From contig CALSCQ010003115.1 in the NCBI GenBank assembly GCA_943704525.1, positions 1 to 18,293 of the forward strand: a DNA stretch of 18,293 nucleotides, in the 5' to 3' direction. Below the pieces are notes generated by a model. That model saw nothing but the letters and a program-made list of their open reading frames with translations. It ran no database searches and was not told the origin of the DNA. Origin of the DNA: Pigoraptor vietnamica (Eukaryota > Opisthokonta > Filasterea). Shown here piece by piece: positions 7,201-16,800 of this stretch. Made by a program: the position numbers and the translations under genes. Each line of letters begins with the position of its first letter. Position 1 is the stretch's first letter.

Positions 7201-9792
7201 GTTTTACGCGCCAATGCTCCAGTTTGTGTCTGGCCTCGGGCCGCGCAAGGCGGACGTTCTGATGCGCGCCGTCAAGCGGATGAACGGGATCATCGCGACA
7301 CGCGACGACCTGCGCGGAGTGCTGGGTGAGCACGTGTTTGAGAACGCGGCGGGCTTCCTCGTCGTTCGCCTGGACGACCACCAGAGGGCCGCGCTGGGGT
7401 CGGGCCGCTCGGAGGTGGAGATTCTCGACACGACGCGCGTGCACCCGGAGAGCTACGGCTTTGCGCGGCAGATGGCCACGGACGCGCTCGACATTGAGAT
7501 TGGCGACTGGGAGTCGGCGACGGACCGCGAGGAGCGCGAGCGGCTGCGCATCAAGGCGGAGCAGAAGCAGGCGAAGGCGGTGGTCGATCTCATGAGGGAC
7601 CCCTCGCGCCACGGGGAGCTGGACGCGCTGGACCTCGCCGAGTACGCGAACGCGGTGGGTGTTTGGAGACGTGGGAAGGCGAAAGCGTGTTTTGGGGACG
7701 TGAGAGGGAGAAAGCGAGCGTACGATCTGCGTGGGATTTCGTGCGTTTGTGGTCTGTAAGCACGCTGCACTGCCTTACCGCGTGTTTGTGTCCCACCGCA
7801 GATCAAGAACGACGTCGAGAAGGGCCTCATGCAGGGCTTTGCGCTGCGCCACATCACGCTCATGGACATTCGCGACGAGCTCAAGCGCCCGTACGCCGAG
7901 CGCCGGCCGCCGCGGTCGCGCCCCTCGATTGAGCAGCTGTTTGTGATGGCGACGGGTGAGAACGAGGAGACGCTCTGTAGGGGCATGCTGGTCGAGGCGC
8001 GCGTCTTGCGCACGTCGCGCGGCGGCGTCGTCTGTCGCCTCAACAGCGGGCTCTCCGGCTTCATTCCCATCTCGATGCTCAGCGACAGCCGCGTCGAGAG
8101 CGCCGACGAGCGCGTGCAGGAGGGGCAGGCCGTCAAGTGCCGCGTGGTGGAGATCAAGTTTGATCGCATGTCGGTGGACCTATCGACTCGTACGTCGGAC
8201 TTGCGCGATGAGAACCGCTCGTTTGCTCGGCGGAGGGACGCTTACTACGGCGAGAAGCTCGAGAACGACATGCGGCTGGCCAAACAGAACCGGATGGAGC
8301 AGCAGCGCGGGAAGGTGCGTTTGTGTGTACCTCGGTGTCTTCGTGTGTGCCTCGGTGCGTTTGTGTGTACCTCGGTGCGTTCTTGTGTCTTCGTGTTTGC
8401 CTGTCCTCTGTGATTTCGCTCGGCTGTCGCGCGATTTTGTTTTTAACGCCCCCTGCGATGTCGTCTCTTGCCGCTCTCAGGCGTACGTCAAGCGGTCGAT
8501 CGTGCATCCGAACTTCAAGAACATGACGCGCGCGCAGGCGGAGGCGCTGCTGGAGACGGCCGACCAGGGCGATGTCGTCATTCGCCCAAGCAGCCTCGGC
8601 ACGGACCACCTCACGATCACGTGGAAGGTGCGTCGGATGGGGCGTGCGTTGTGTACAGCCCGGCAGAGTCTCTGCTGTTGTTCTTGCTTTTCTCTGTGTC
8701 GACCCCTTTCCTATTGTGCAGTCCATGTTGTGACTCGGCGTGAAACGTGGAAACTTTTCGTGTATTGAATACCTCTCTCTTCTTCTGGTGTTGTGACAGG
8801 TGGACGAGGGCATGTACCAGCACATCGACGTCGTGGAACACGACAAGCAGAACGCCCTCGCCCTCGGCCTTCGCCTCTCGATCGGGAACGAGGCGTTTGA
8901 GGACCTGGACGAGATCATCGCGCGTCACGTGAGCCCGATGGCCGAGCTGATCCGCGACATTGTCTCTCAAAAGTACTTTATGGCGCGGCCGAAGCAGGAC
9001 GTCGACGCGCGCCTTCGCCAGGAGAAGCAGGACCAGCCGCGCCGCATCCCCTACTACGTCTCGTTCGCGCGCGATCTCCCCGGCAAGCTGGTGCTCTCGT
9101 ACATGCCGACGACGCGCCCGCTGCACGAGTACGTCACGGTGACGCCCGAGGGGTACCGCTTCCGCAACACGCTCTTCCGGTCGCCGTCGCAGCTGATTGG
9201 CTATCTCAAGCAGCACTACAAAGACCCCGAGTCGCTCGCCCACGCGCAGAACAAGTCGCGCGGCGCCGCGGGCTCCCGCACGCCCTCGCAGACGCCCGGG
9301 GGATACCCGCCTTCCGCCCACCAGCAGCCGCCGCAGCGACAGACGCTCGCCCAGCACATGGCGCAACAGCAGCATCACGGCGGCTACGGCGCACCGCCCC
9401 CGTCGCGCTCGTGGCCACCCCCGCCGTCCGCGGGCGCGTCTCAGGGCATGCCACCGCGCGGGCCTCCTCCCATGCACGGGCCGCCGCAGTACGGGCGACC
9501 GCCCCCCTCCGGTCCGCCGCCGTCGCAGGCACCGTGGGGTGGGTACGGCGCTCCCCCTCCGCAGCGGCACGGCCCGCCTCCCCCGTCGCATCATGGCCAC
9601 CCGCCGCAGCATCCCCCGCCGCACGGGCCCCCGCACGGTCCGCCGCCGCCGCACGCCCACCCGCCCCCCGGCCAGGCGCCGTACGGTGGGTGGGTGCCGC
9701 CGTCGGCCGCTGCGCCGAACCCTGCGCCCCGTGCGCGGCAGTCGCGTTGGGACTCGTCTCAGATGGACATTGATCCGCCGGGGCACGCGTGA
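2498..9792 (+). CDS. SPT6: Transcription elongation factor Spt6, 14 exons
   Basis: Spt6 is the histone chaperone that travels with RNA polymerase II and binds its phosphorylated linker. Exons: 2498-2507, 2608-2672, 2917-3158, 3288-3361, 3529-3581, 3758-4065, 4310-4406, 4510-4548, 4683-4769, 4929-6262, 6451-7654, 7802-8314, 8481-8627, 8800-9792. All phases agree, giving 1721 residues, close to the human length. The first exon supplies only MPK plus one base; splicing restores [14 protein letters not shown], the typical acidic Spt6 start. Residues ~1-300 are acidic with KKRKRK-type patches. [11 protein letters not shown] through TDIPERTQ (297-325) precedes the helical core (from 326; [18 protein letters not shown]). 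Then follow a YqgF-like domain (~809), helix-hairpin-helix [11 protein letters not shown] (~1030), an S1 domain (~1227-1296), tandem SH2 with GDVVIRPSS (~1350-1540), and a Pro/His/Gln/Gly-rich tail (~1547-1721). Odd points are a highly charged insert (~735-800) before YqgF and GTG donors at all 13 introns. A TATA-like sequence lies 158 bp upstream. Confidence 0.96.
4150..4230 (+). repeat. Long (GT)n microsatellite in SPT6 intron 6
   Basis: About 80 bp of nearly pure TG/GT with one break (GTTGTG at 4211-4216) inside intron 6 (4066-4309). It is the longest dinucleotide run inside a gene here. The T/G-rich sense strand could influence splicing, and a (GT)n transcript could bind UG-repeat proteins such as CELF/TDP-43-type factors; that is inference. 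Confidence 0.9.
4407..4483 (+). repeat. GT-rich tract extending from the SPT6 intron 7 donor
   Basis: Intron 7 starts GTGCGT at 4407 and runs directly into (GT)n and degenerate GTGCGTGTGT-type sequence up to about 4483. The repeat therefore begins at the 5' splice site itself and provides many overlapping GTG donor-like words. Confidence 0.8.
4869..4890 (+). repeat. T22 run, polypyrimidine tract of SPT6 intron 9
   Basis: Twenty-two consecutive T residues lie 38 bp before the acceptor AG (4927-4928) of intron 9 (4770-4928). It acts plausibly as an extended polypyrimidine tract for the following exon, the largest of the gene. Slippage-prone length variation is expected. Confidence 0.75.
8315..8394 (+). 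repeat. 20-bp tandem repeat of the SPT6 intron 12 donor
   Basis: Intron 12 (8315-8480) opens with about four 20-bp units starting at 8315, 8335, 8355 and 8375. Units 1 and 3 are identical (GTGCGTTTGTGTGTACCTCG); unit 2 starts GTGTCT and unit 4 GTGCGTTCTT. Each unit thus presents a GTGCGT-type donor. Use of the copy at 8375 would add 60 in-frame nucleotides without a stop; use of 8355 would shift the frame. Confidence 0.75.
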
Positions 9793-10027
9793 TTACCCTG
9801 TGCTCTCGCGCGTGGTCGCGTGTGCGCAAGTCTCTTCTGCGGCACCGTAATACACAAGAGTGCAGAGAGGTATTCTACGTGTTTTGTGTAGAGTTGTATG
9901 TCGGCACAGCCCACACCAATATCCGCCCTCAAGGCGTATGACACGCTTTCGCGCAAGCCGCCACAACGCAATGTCAAGCACGCGACGCAACGCAACGCAA
10001 CGCAGCACAAACGCTCAGCCCTGGCCG
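9793..10027. other. Convergent 3' spacer SPT6-Tim29, with ACGCA repeat
   Basis: This 235-bp gap separates the stop codons of SPT6 (+) and the Tim29-like gene (-) and must contain both 3' UTRs. It carries a short pentanucleotide repeat, about four ACGCA units at 9984-10005. No ORF in it has recognisable similarity, and no canonical AATAAA was seen. Confidence 0.6.
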
Positions 10028-10525
10028 TCACTCGGCCACGTCGTAGTCTCGCATCTTGTCCTCCAGTCGCCACCACTTCCCAAAAAAGCCGACGTCCACG
10101 ATGCGCTCCTGCCACGACGCAGGCGACAGCGAGTCGTACGCCAGCGGCCCATAGATGGCACGCGCCGTACACAGCCACGGCGGGTCCTCGCGTCGGTAGG
10201 CGATCGAGAGCAAGCCGAGCTCCTGCACTTCGACCAAGCCGTTCGCCAGCAACTGCATCTGCTCGGCCACGTGCGTCTCCGCTTCGCGCTTGCGCCCACC
10301 GAAACCGACGGTGCCCAAACGAATGTGCGCGTCGATAATGCCCGCCTTGTAGTCGCGCTCACCCGGCGTGCGAGAGCCGACGAACAGCGCGCCTCCGAGC
10401 AGCGCGGCGCCGACCGCAGTGCGCACGGGGTTGGACCGGGCAGATTTGCCCATATCAACAAAGACGGTGCGGTAGTCATTCGCGATGGCCTTCAAAGCGG
10501 CCGCCACACGCTGCCGCACGCCCAT
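10028..10525 (-). CDS. TIMM29: Tim29-like mitochondrial inner-membrane protein (Tim29/DUF2366 family)
   Basis: In human cells Tim29 is a TIM22-complex subunit that helps insert carrier proteins into the inner membrane and contacts the TOM complex. The gene is a single exon of 165 residues. An in-frame TAG (10531-10529) two codons before the ATG (10525-10523) fixes the start unless an upstream exon exists. Family features: an N-terminal helix ending NDYRTVFVD, a NPVRTAVG turn, one predicted membrane segment (~36-50, rich in Ala, Gly and Leu), a central LGLLSIAYRRED segment, CTARAIYGPL, and the diagnostic C-terminal motif RIVDVGFFGKWW plus RDYDV (~141-163). From knowledge of the family, human Tim29 has RVLDVGFVGRWW and RDCDI at this place. 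Human Tim29 is about 260 residues; the C-terminal ~70-residue tail is missing here. The basic N-terminus suits mitochondrial targeting. It converges with SPT6 and diverges from the DH-PH-MORN gene. Confidence 0.82.
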   Translation of the reverse strand: MGVRQRVAAALKAIANDYRTVFVDMGKSARSNPVRTAVGAALLGGALFVGSRTPGERDYKAGIIDAHIRLGTVGFGGRKREAETHVAEQMQLLANGLVEVQELGLLSIAYRREDPPWLCTARAIYGPLAYDSLSPASWQERIVDVGFFGKWWRLEDKMRDYDVAE

Positions 10526-10855
10526 TCTCTACTGCCGCGCAGTGAGTCAATCGAGCGAACGGCGCAAAGAGAAGCGAAAGCCGTTTTTGTGCTTTGTGCG
10601 GTGATGGCCAACACGTGCAGACAGATGTCGTCATGATGACGACCTTGCTGAAATTGCGTCATGTCTTTGTTTTGAGGATGTTCCAACGAACCGAGTGCTG
10701 AGATTCGCAGCGTCTTCTTTCGACTGCGCGTAGTTTGCACTTCTCTCAAGCACACAACAGAGCCAATAGCGCTCTCGCTGCACACCCTTGTCTCTGCAGC
10801 GCACACGAGATCTCCGCATCTTGGCCCACGTGCGCACGACGCACGCGCGTTGCGA
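10526..10855. promoter_or_regulatory. Divergent promoter region Tim29 / DH-PH-MORN
   Basis: This 330-bp spacer lies between two divergent start codons, so both promoters must be here unless an upstream noncoding exon exists. A CCAAT word (10763-10767) sits about 90 bp before the plus-strand ATG. No TATA box is evident. Nothing else was recognised. Confidence 0.5.
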
Positions 10856-13800
10856 ATGGCCGACGCGTCGAGAAAGCCGCCCGTGGCCGAACGACCCGCC
10901 GTCGCACAGCGCCCCGCCGTGGCGCCGCGCCTGGGCCCCGCGCAGCCGCCGGCACCTGGCACCGTCCATGCCTCCACGGTAGCCCCGCAGCCCGCAAGTC
11001 CCACGTCCCCGGGTTCGAATCGCGCTGCGCCACCGACGATGCCCCGGCCGTATGCAGGCGGCCATGCGCAGCCTACTAGCGCTGCTGCGGCTGCGAGGCA
11101 TGCAGGCGGTGTACCGCCGCCCGTCGCCCCTCGCACGACGATTATTGCGCCTCCGAAAGACGCTGCCGCCCCCGCGCCCACGTCGCCACGGGGCGCCGAT
11201 CTCGACGCCAAGCGCGCGACGGTAAGTCCCGCCGTCGCTGCGCAGCTGAACGCGGCGCTCCAGTCCCGACCCATTAGCGTCATGCCGCCGAAGAACGACG
11301 GCACGTCGGCGTCGATGCCCGATCTGCCGCGCGCTGCGGCGGCGCACCAACTACAGCGGAAGGATTCGCTGCCTGGCGGGCAGGGTCTGTCGCCGAGCAC
11401 GTCGATGGGATCAGTCACGGGGGTGCGTCGTAAGAGAGGCGCTCTTGTTGTCCTCGTTGTCCGTGCTTGACGTGGATTGCGAATGGGTTGCGGGAAAGGC
11501 GCTCTCGCTGTGGTGCTCGATGCGTTGAATGGAAGAGCGGTTGTGGTTGCCGTGCTCAATGTCTCTCCCGCAGGCGTTCCGCAATCTGAGCTTCAGAGGA
11601 AAGAGCAGCCCGTCGTCCATTCGCGCGACGATATCCTCGCCCACGCCGCAGTCGCGGCCGAACGTGCAGCAACTGTTTCCCGACGCCACCCAGTCGCCTC
11701 AGACGACGGAGGGCTTTGAGGTCGTGGAGGTGCGTGCAACACATGCACGCGGGAACGATGTGCGTCGCGTGCGTTGAAAGAGAAGCGCTCCACTCTTGCT
11801 GCTTGCTCATGCTCTCTCTCGCCCCCTCTCTTTCCATCCCGTGCTAACAACATGACAGGCCCCCAGCGAGCCACCGGCGTCCCCCCTTCCGACGAGTGCC
11901 GCCGCGACCGGCGCAAGTGCTACGCTGCTTGGCGGTTTGGATGCCTTCCCCGATTTCACGTTCACGACGACCGATTCGCGCTCGAAGATTGTGTGGGAGA
12001 TGTTCACGACGGAGCGGTCGTACATTAAGAGCCTCGGGATCATGATCGAGGTGAGAAGTGCGAAAGACTTGACGCAGAGCGCTCGGCCGTTCCTGACGCT
12101 ATGCACTGTAAATTTGTCACGAAAGGACGGCGACTGGCCTTTTTACTTGCACGTCTCTTCGTCGACTCACGCACACTTCCCCGTTCCCTGTCACAGATGT
12201 TCCTGAAGCCGCTGCGGACGCCGTCGTCGCCCGTGGGTGACATTCTCGAGCAGAACGACGTCGCTGCGATCTTTTCGAACGTGGAGAAGATTCGCGAGTT
12301 CAACATTGACCTCCTCGGCCGCCTGAAGGAGCGCCTTTCGCAGTGGTCCGACTCGCAGTTGATCGCCGACACCTTCCTCAGCATGGTGCGCTGCGGCCGT
12401 TCGCTCCGTATTTGTCGCACAGGGCCCGCCTGTCGCCATTTGTGGCGAAGCGTCCGGCCATTTCTGTGTTCCTAGCGGCTGAAGCTGCATCACGCTCACG
12501 TTTTGCTGTGCGTTTTTTGTGTATGCGTTTACATGCAGGCGTCCAATTTTAAGATCTACACGGTGTACTGCAACAACTACGACAGCGCGCTCAACCTCGT
12601 GCAGAAGCACAGCAAGGCCAAGCGCAGCTTCCAGTCGTTCCTCGATGTGAGCTCCCACACTACGTTTTGCTGGCAGACCCTCTGCATATTCCGCTTGTGT
12701 CGCATTGCATCCTCCCTCTTTCTCGACTTAGTGTGGGCGTCGTATTGACACCAGCTCGATTGCCCTTCATCTCGCAGGCGAACTTTGCGAACCCTTCGTG
12801 CCAGGGCCTTACGCTGCCAGCATACATGATCATGCCCGTTCAGCGGATTCCGCGCTACGTGCTCCTCCTCAAGGTTCGCGATGCCGCCGTTGTTCAGTTC
12901 GTCGCCATTGTCGTCTGCGTGCACAATAGTGTTAGTGTGGTGTCGTATGTCCAACTCAAAAGGAGACTGCGTGACGGTGTGGTGCAGGACCTTGCCAAGA
13001 AGACGCCAGAGACACACCCTGACCACCACAACATTGTCAAGGCCGTTGAGAAGATGGAGGTGAGTGAGGCGCGCCACGAAGTTCTGAGGAGAACACGCGT
13101 GATACTTGTGCGTGGGTGATTGTGTGTAAGAGAGCGTGTGCATGGGGGTTCGATTCTCATGTATCACAAATTTTTCTGAGCTTTGACCCTTTTGCTGTTT
13201 CTTCGCTATAGGAACTCGCCGACTTTGTCAACTCGAGCCTGCGCGAGGCAGAGAGCCAAAAGATGTTCCTCAATCTCGGCAAGCAAATCTCGGGCCTCAA
13301 GGTCAGTGGAACTGCGTTTGCATTGCCGGTTGCGGCGATTCGCCTGCACTCTGTTTCTGAGTCGCCGTGTGTGCTGGCGTTGCGACGCACCGCCTTTTCC
13401 CCCTTCTGTAATGTCGATTGGATGTTGAACCCTATGACTGCATATTGAACGGACGTCTGTTGCCCCCCCCCCTGCTCTCCCTTCCCTCTTCGACTCAATT
13501 CCGTTCGTTCTTTGCGCTCGCAGGAGCTCGAGATCCCCGGGCGGACGGTGCTTCGTGAGGGCACGGTGTGCCTCATGACGACCAAGCGGAAATACCAGTG
13601 CGTGCTCTTCAACGACCTGCTCGTGTTTGCCTCCAAGGCACCCAACGGGAAGAATTTCATGGTGGACCTCTCCCTCGAACTCGCGACCATCTGGTTCGAG
13701 GACCTCCACGATCTCGACCCGCAGACGAGTGGGTGTTTGCCACCTCTTGAGTGCCTTACATGCGCGGTTAACTCAGTATCGCGGTCGCTGACTCGCTGTG

Positions 13801-16800
13801 GTGTTTCTGTCCGTCAGCTGCCGACGACGCGTTTGAGGTGTACAATCCGGACCGTCCGTACACGGTCTACGCGGGGTCGAGCAACCAAAAGAAGCTGTGG
13901 CTGACGGCCATTCGCGACGCAATCGTCAAGTACGTTTACAAGGACCCCAAGAACTCGCAGACGGACCCCGACACGAGTGGGTGGTGTGCGCGCGCAGTGT
14001 GCTTCCTCCACTCGTTGTCAGTTGGAATCGAACCCCCATGTGTGTGCCCCTCGATAGCGTTTGCTCATGTGCCGCTTACACTGGGCTGCTTCTCAGGTTA
14101 TCGCAATGCGACCTTCCGCCACAAGGACGGAGGCGAATACGTCGGCGAGTGGAGCGACTCCAAGGTCAGTTGCGAACGCAAGTCGACCTGACTGTTCATG
14201 TCAGCCGCCCTTCAGTCGCCTCTTTGTCGCACTGCCGTTTCTGACAATGGTGCGCGTTTGACATCGCAGCGCCACGGGCACGGCAAGTTCAAGTGGCCCA
14301 ACGGGACGTCGTACGAGGGCGCGTGGGTGGACGACCAGATGCACGGCGAGGGTGCCATGTCGTACAACACGGGCGAGAAGTACTCTGGGCAGTGGAAGAA
14401 CGGAAGGCCCCGTGAGTGTCCTCTTGCGTGCGGTGCCCTCTTTTGCCTGTGTGCGCTTTTTTTGTTTTCTCTTGTTGTCATATTCTCCGTTTTCTTTTCC
14501 TTTTCCGCCTGTTCGTTGCCGTTTGGCGTCTGTACAGCGCGCAAATGCCGCCGCTTTGTGCGTGGATTGCTGAATATTGTGCTCATTGGCGTGCCCGAGC
14601 GCAGACGGTGAGGGCATGCTCCACTACAACGGAGACGTGTACGAGGGGCAGTGGGAGGAAGGCCGCAAGCACGGGGAGGTGCGTCCAATGCGATGCAGAC
14701 ATTGGGCCGTGCGCGTTTGCTGTAGTGCGTTATCTTGATCGGATGCGTTGGGACCCTTGCGTGCCGACAGTGGGCCAATGTGACGCGTGTGCGCATGCGC
14801 GTGCATCGGAGTCACCGTGCTGCCTCTGCGCAGGGCAAAATTACGTATGCGAACGGCGACGTGTTTGAGGGCCAGTGGGTGCTCGACGAGGTGTGTGGAC
14901 AGGGGAAGATCACGTATGCCGGCGGCGGCTCGTACGACGGACAGTGGGCCAACTCGAAGGTCTGTGTGTGCGCGCTCCCTCTCTCTCTCTCTCTTGTCCA
15001 GTTGTTCTGAACACGCTTTATTAACTCTGTGTCTCTGTTTTTTACTTCTCTGTCGTCGCCTGCTTCGTGACCGCCTGTGATTTCCTTATGCGCTGGCCTT
15101 GTCTCATGCTTGCTTTTGGGTCTTTGCAGAGGCATGGCTACGGTACGCACGTGAGCTCGACAGGCGTGACCTACACGGGAGAGTGGCTGGCGAACGAGCG
15201 CGACGGGAGCGCCGAGTGGCGTCACCCGGACGGCTCGTGGTACTCTGGCTACTTTGCCAAGAACCAGGTACGAAGGCGTGCGCATGCGATGTCCCTCACC
15301 CTTTCCTTGCTGCCCTGCTTTCTCGCTCGCACGAGGTACTTGTATTTTGCAGCCGCGTCGCTGTGAGCTCACTTCGGTCGCTGCAGCGCCATGGCCGCGG
15401 CAGCTCATACTCCCCTCAAGACGGCAATTACGACGGCGACTGGAACATGGGCCACAAGGTGGGCGCGAAAAAGGGCTCCGTGCACTTGGGTCGAATGTTG
15501 CGAGAGGGAGGCGTGCACTTGGGTCGAATGTTGCGAGAGGGAAGCGTGCACGTGGGTCGAATGTTGCGAGAGGGAAGCGTGCACTTGGGTCGAATGTTGC
15601 GAGAGGGAGGCGTGCACTTGGGTCGAATGTTGCGAGAGGGAAGCGTGCACTTGGGTCGAATGTTGCGAGAGGGAGGCGTGCACTTGGGTCGAATGTTGCG
15701 AGATCCGTGCACTCGGACAATGGTGTGCTGAGTCGCTGTTCCACGCACGCCGGCATGCGTCGTCTAATGCGCACACGTGCCTTGCTTCGCAGGAGGGCCA
15801 GGGGGGCATGACATTCGCAAATGGGGACCAGTACTCCGGCGACTGGTGGAAGGACGTGGTGGGTGACTGTGCGGCCTTTGTTTTTTCGTGCTATGTAATT
15901 CACAACATTACTTAACCTTTGATGCTCCACGTGTCTCATGTCTGTGCCCCTCCCACCCACCAGCCGCACGGAATGGGGACGATGACCTTTGCGAGCGGCG
16001 ACAAGTACGAGGGCGAATTTTCGCAGGGACTCATCCACGGGCGTGGTACCATGCACTTTGCCGCCGGCGGCAGTTACAGCGGCTCGTGGGTCAACGGAAT
16101 GGTGGGGCGTCGCCTTCGCTCGTGGCTTTGCTCTCATCGCAGCGTTTGTATAGTGCCGAATGAGCCTCTGATGCTCACGAACCGCCCTCTTGTCTTTGCA
16201 GCGCGAGGGCCAGGGCGTGCTTGTGCTTCCCGACAACTCTGTGTACGAGGGCTTCTTCCGGAGCAACATGCGCGACGGCGAGGGAAAGTGTCGTTACGCC
16301 GACGGTTCGTCGTACGACGGCCGCTGGTGCGAGGACAAGTATCACGGGCGTGGCACCCTTGAACGCGCGGGGACGCGCTATTTCGGCGATTGGGTGATGG
16401 GACGGCGCGAAGGGAACGGCATATTCTCCAACTCACACGGGCAGTACTCGGGGGCCTGGAAGGACGATATGGTGTGTAATGTGTATGTGGGTGTGTGTGC
16501 ATGTGTGGGTGTGGGCGCGCGGTGGTTGGGAGGTGGTGCAGTGAGCTAAATAGTCTGTTTTCTGTGGCATGGCTTATATATTTCCCTCCCCTCCGCCAGC
16601 GCCACGGCACGGGCGTGTTTTCGAACCTCGTCGGCGGGCGGTACGAGGGCCGTTGGAACGCAGACTCGCGCGTTGGCAAGGGCACGCTCACGTACAACGA
16701 CGGCAGCTCTGTGGTGCTCGTGTGGAAGGACGGTCGCCTCGCCGCGCCAGGCTGCGAGGTCATTCCGCCCGACCTCCCTTTCCTCCCTGCGCGCGACGAC

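Noticed and set aside
5756-7612. Minus-strand 618-residue ORF
   Set aside because: It is a shadow of the GC-rich SPT6 exons 10 and 11, with low-information Arg/Val/His-rich composition and no family match.
6410-7759. Separate gene starting near 6410
   Set aside because: The open frame starts inside SPT6 intron 10. Its content is the YqgF and HhH part of Spt6, and a phase-2 acceptor at 6450 joins it to the upstream exon without loss.
8617-9786. Minus-strand 389-residue Arg/Gly-rich ORF
   Set aside because: It is the complement of the Pro-rich Spt6 tail and SH2 exon; composition alone explains the long open frame.
13099-13167. tRNA gene
   Set aside because: The 7-bp acceptor-like stem and TTCGATT loop are there, but the span is only 69 nt, the T stem has mismatches, and no D arm or anticodon stem-loop can be formed.
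15480-15717. CRISPR-like array of 33-bp repeats
   Set aside because: The units abut with no spacers, lie in a spliceosomal intron of a eukaryotic gene, and vary internally like a minisatellite.
14812-16269. Minus-strand 485-residue ORF with LATFDPSAR-type repeats
   Set aside because: The repeats are the antisense reading of the intronic 33-bp minisatellite, and the rest is antisense to MORN exons.
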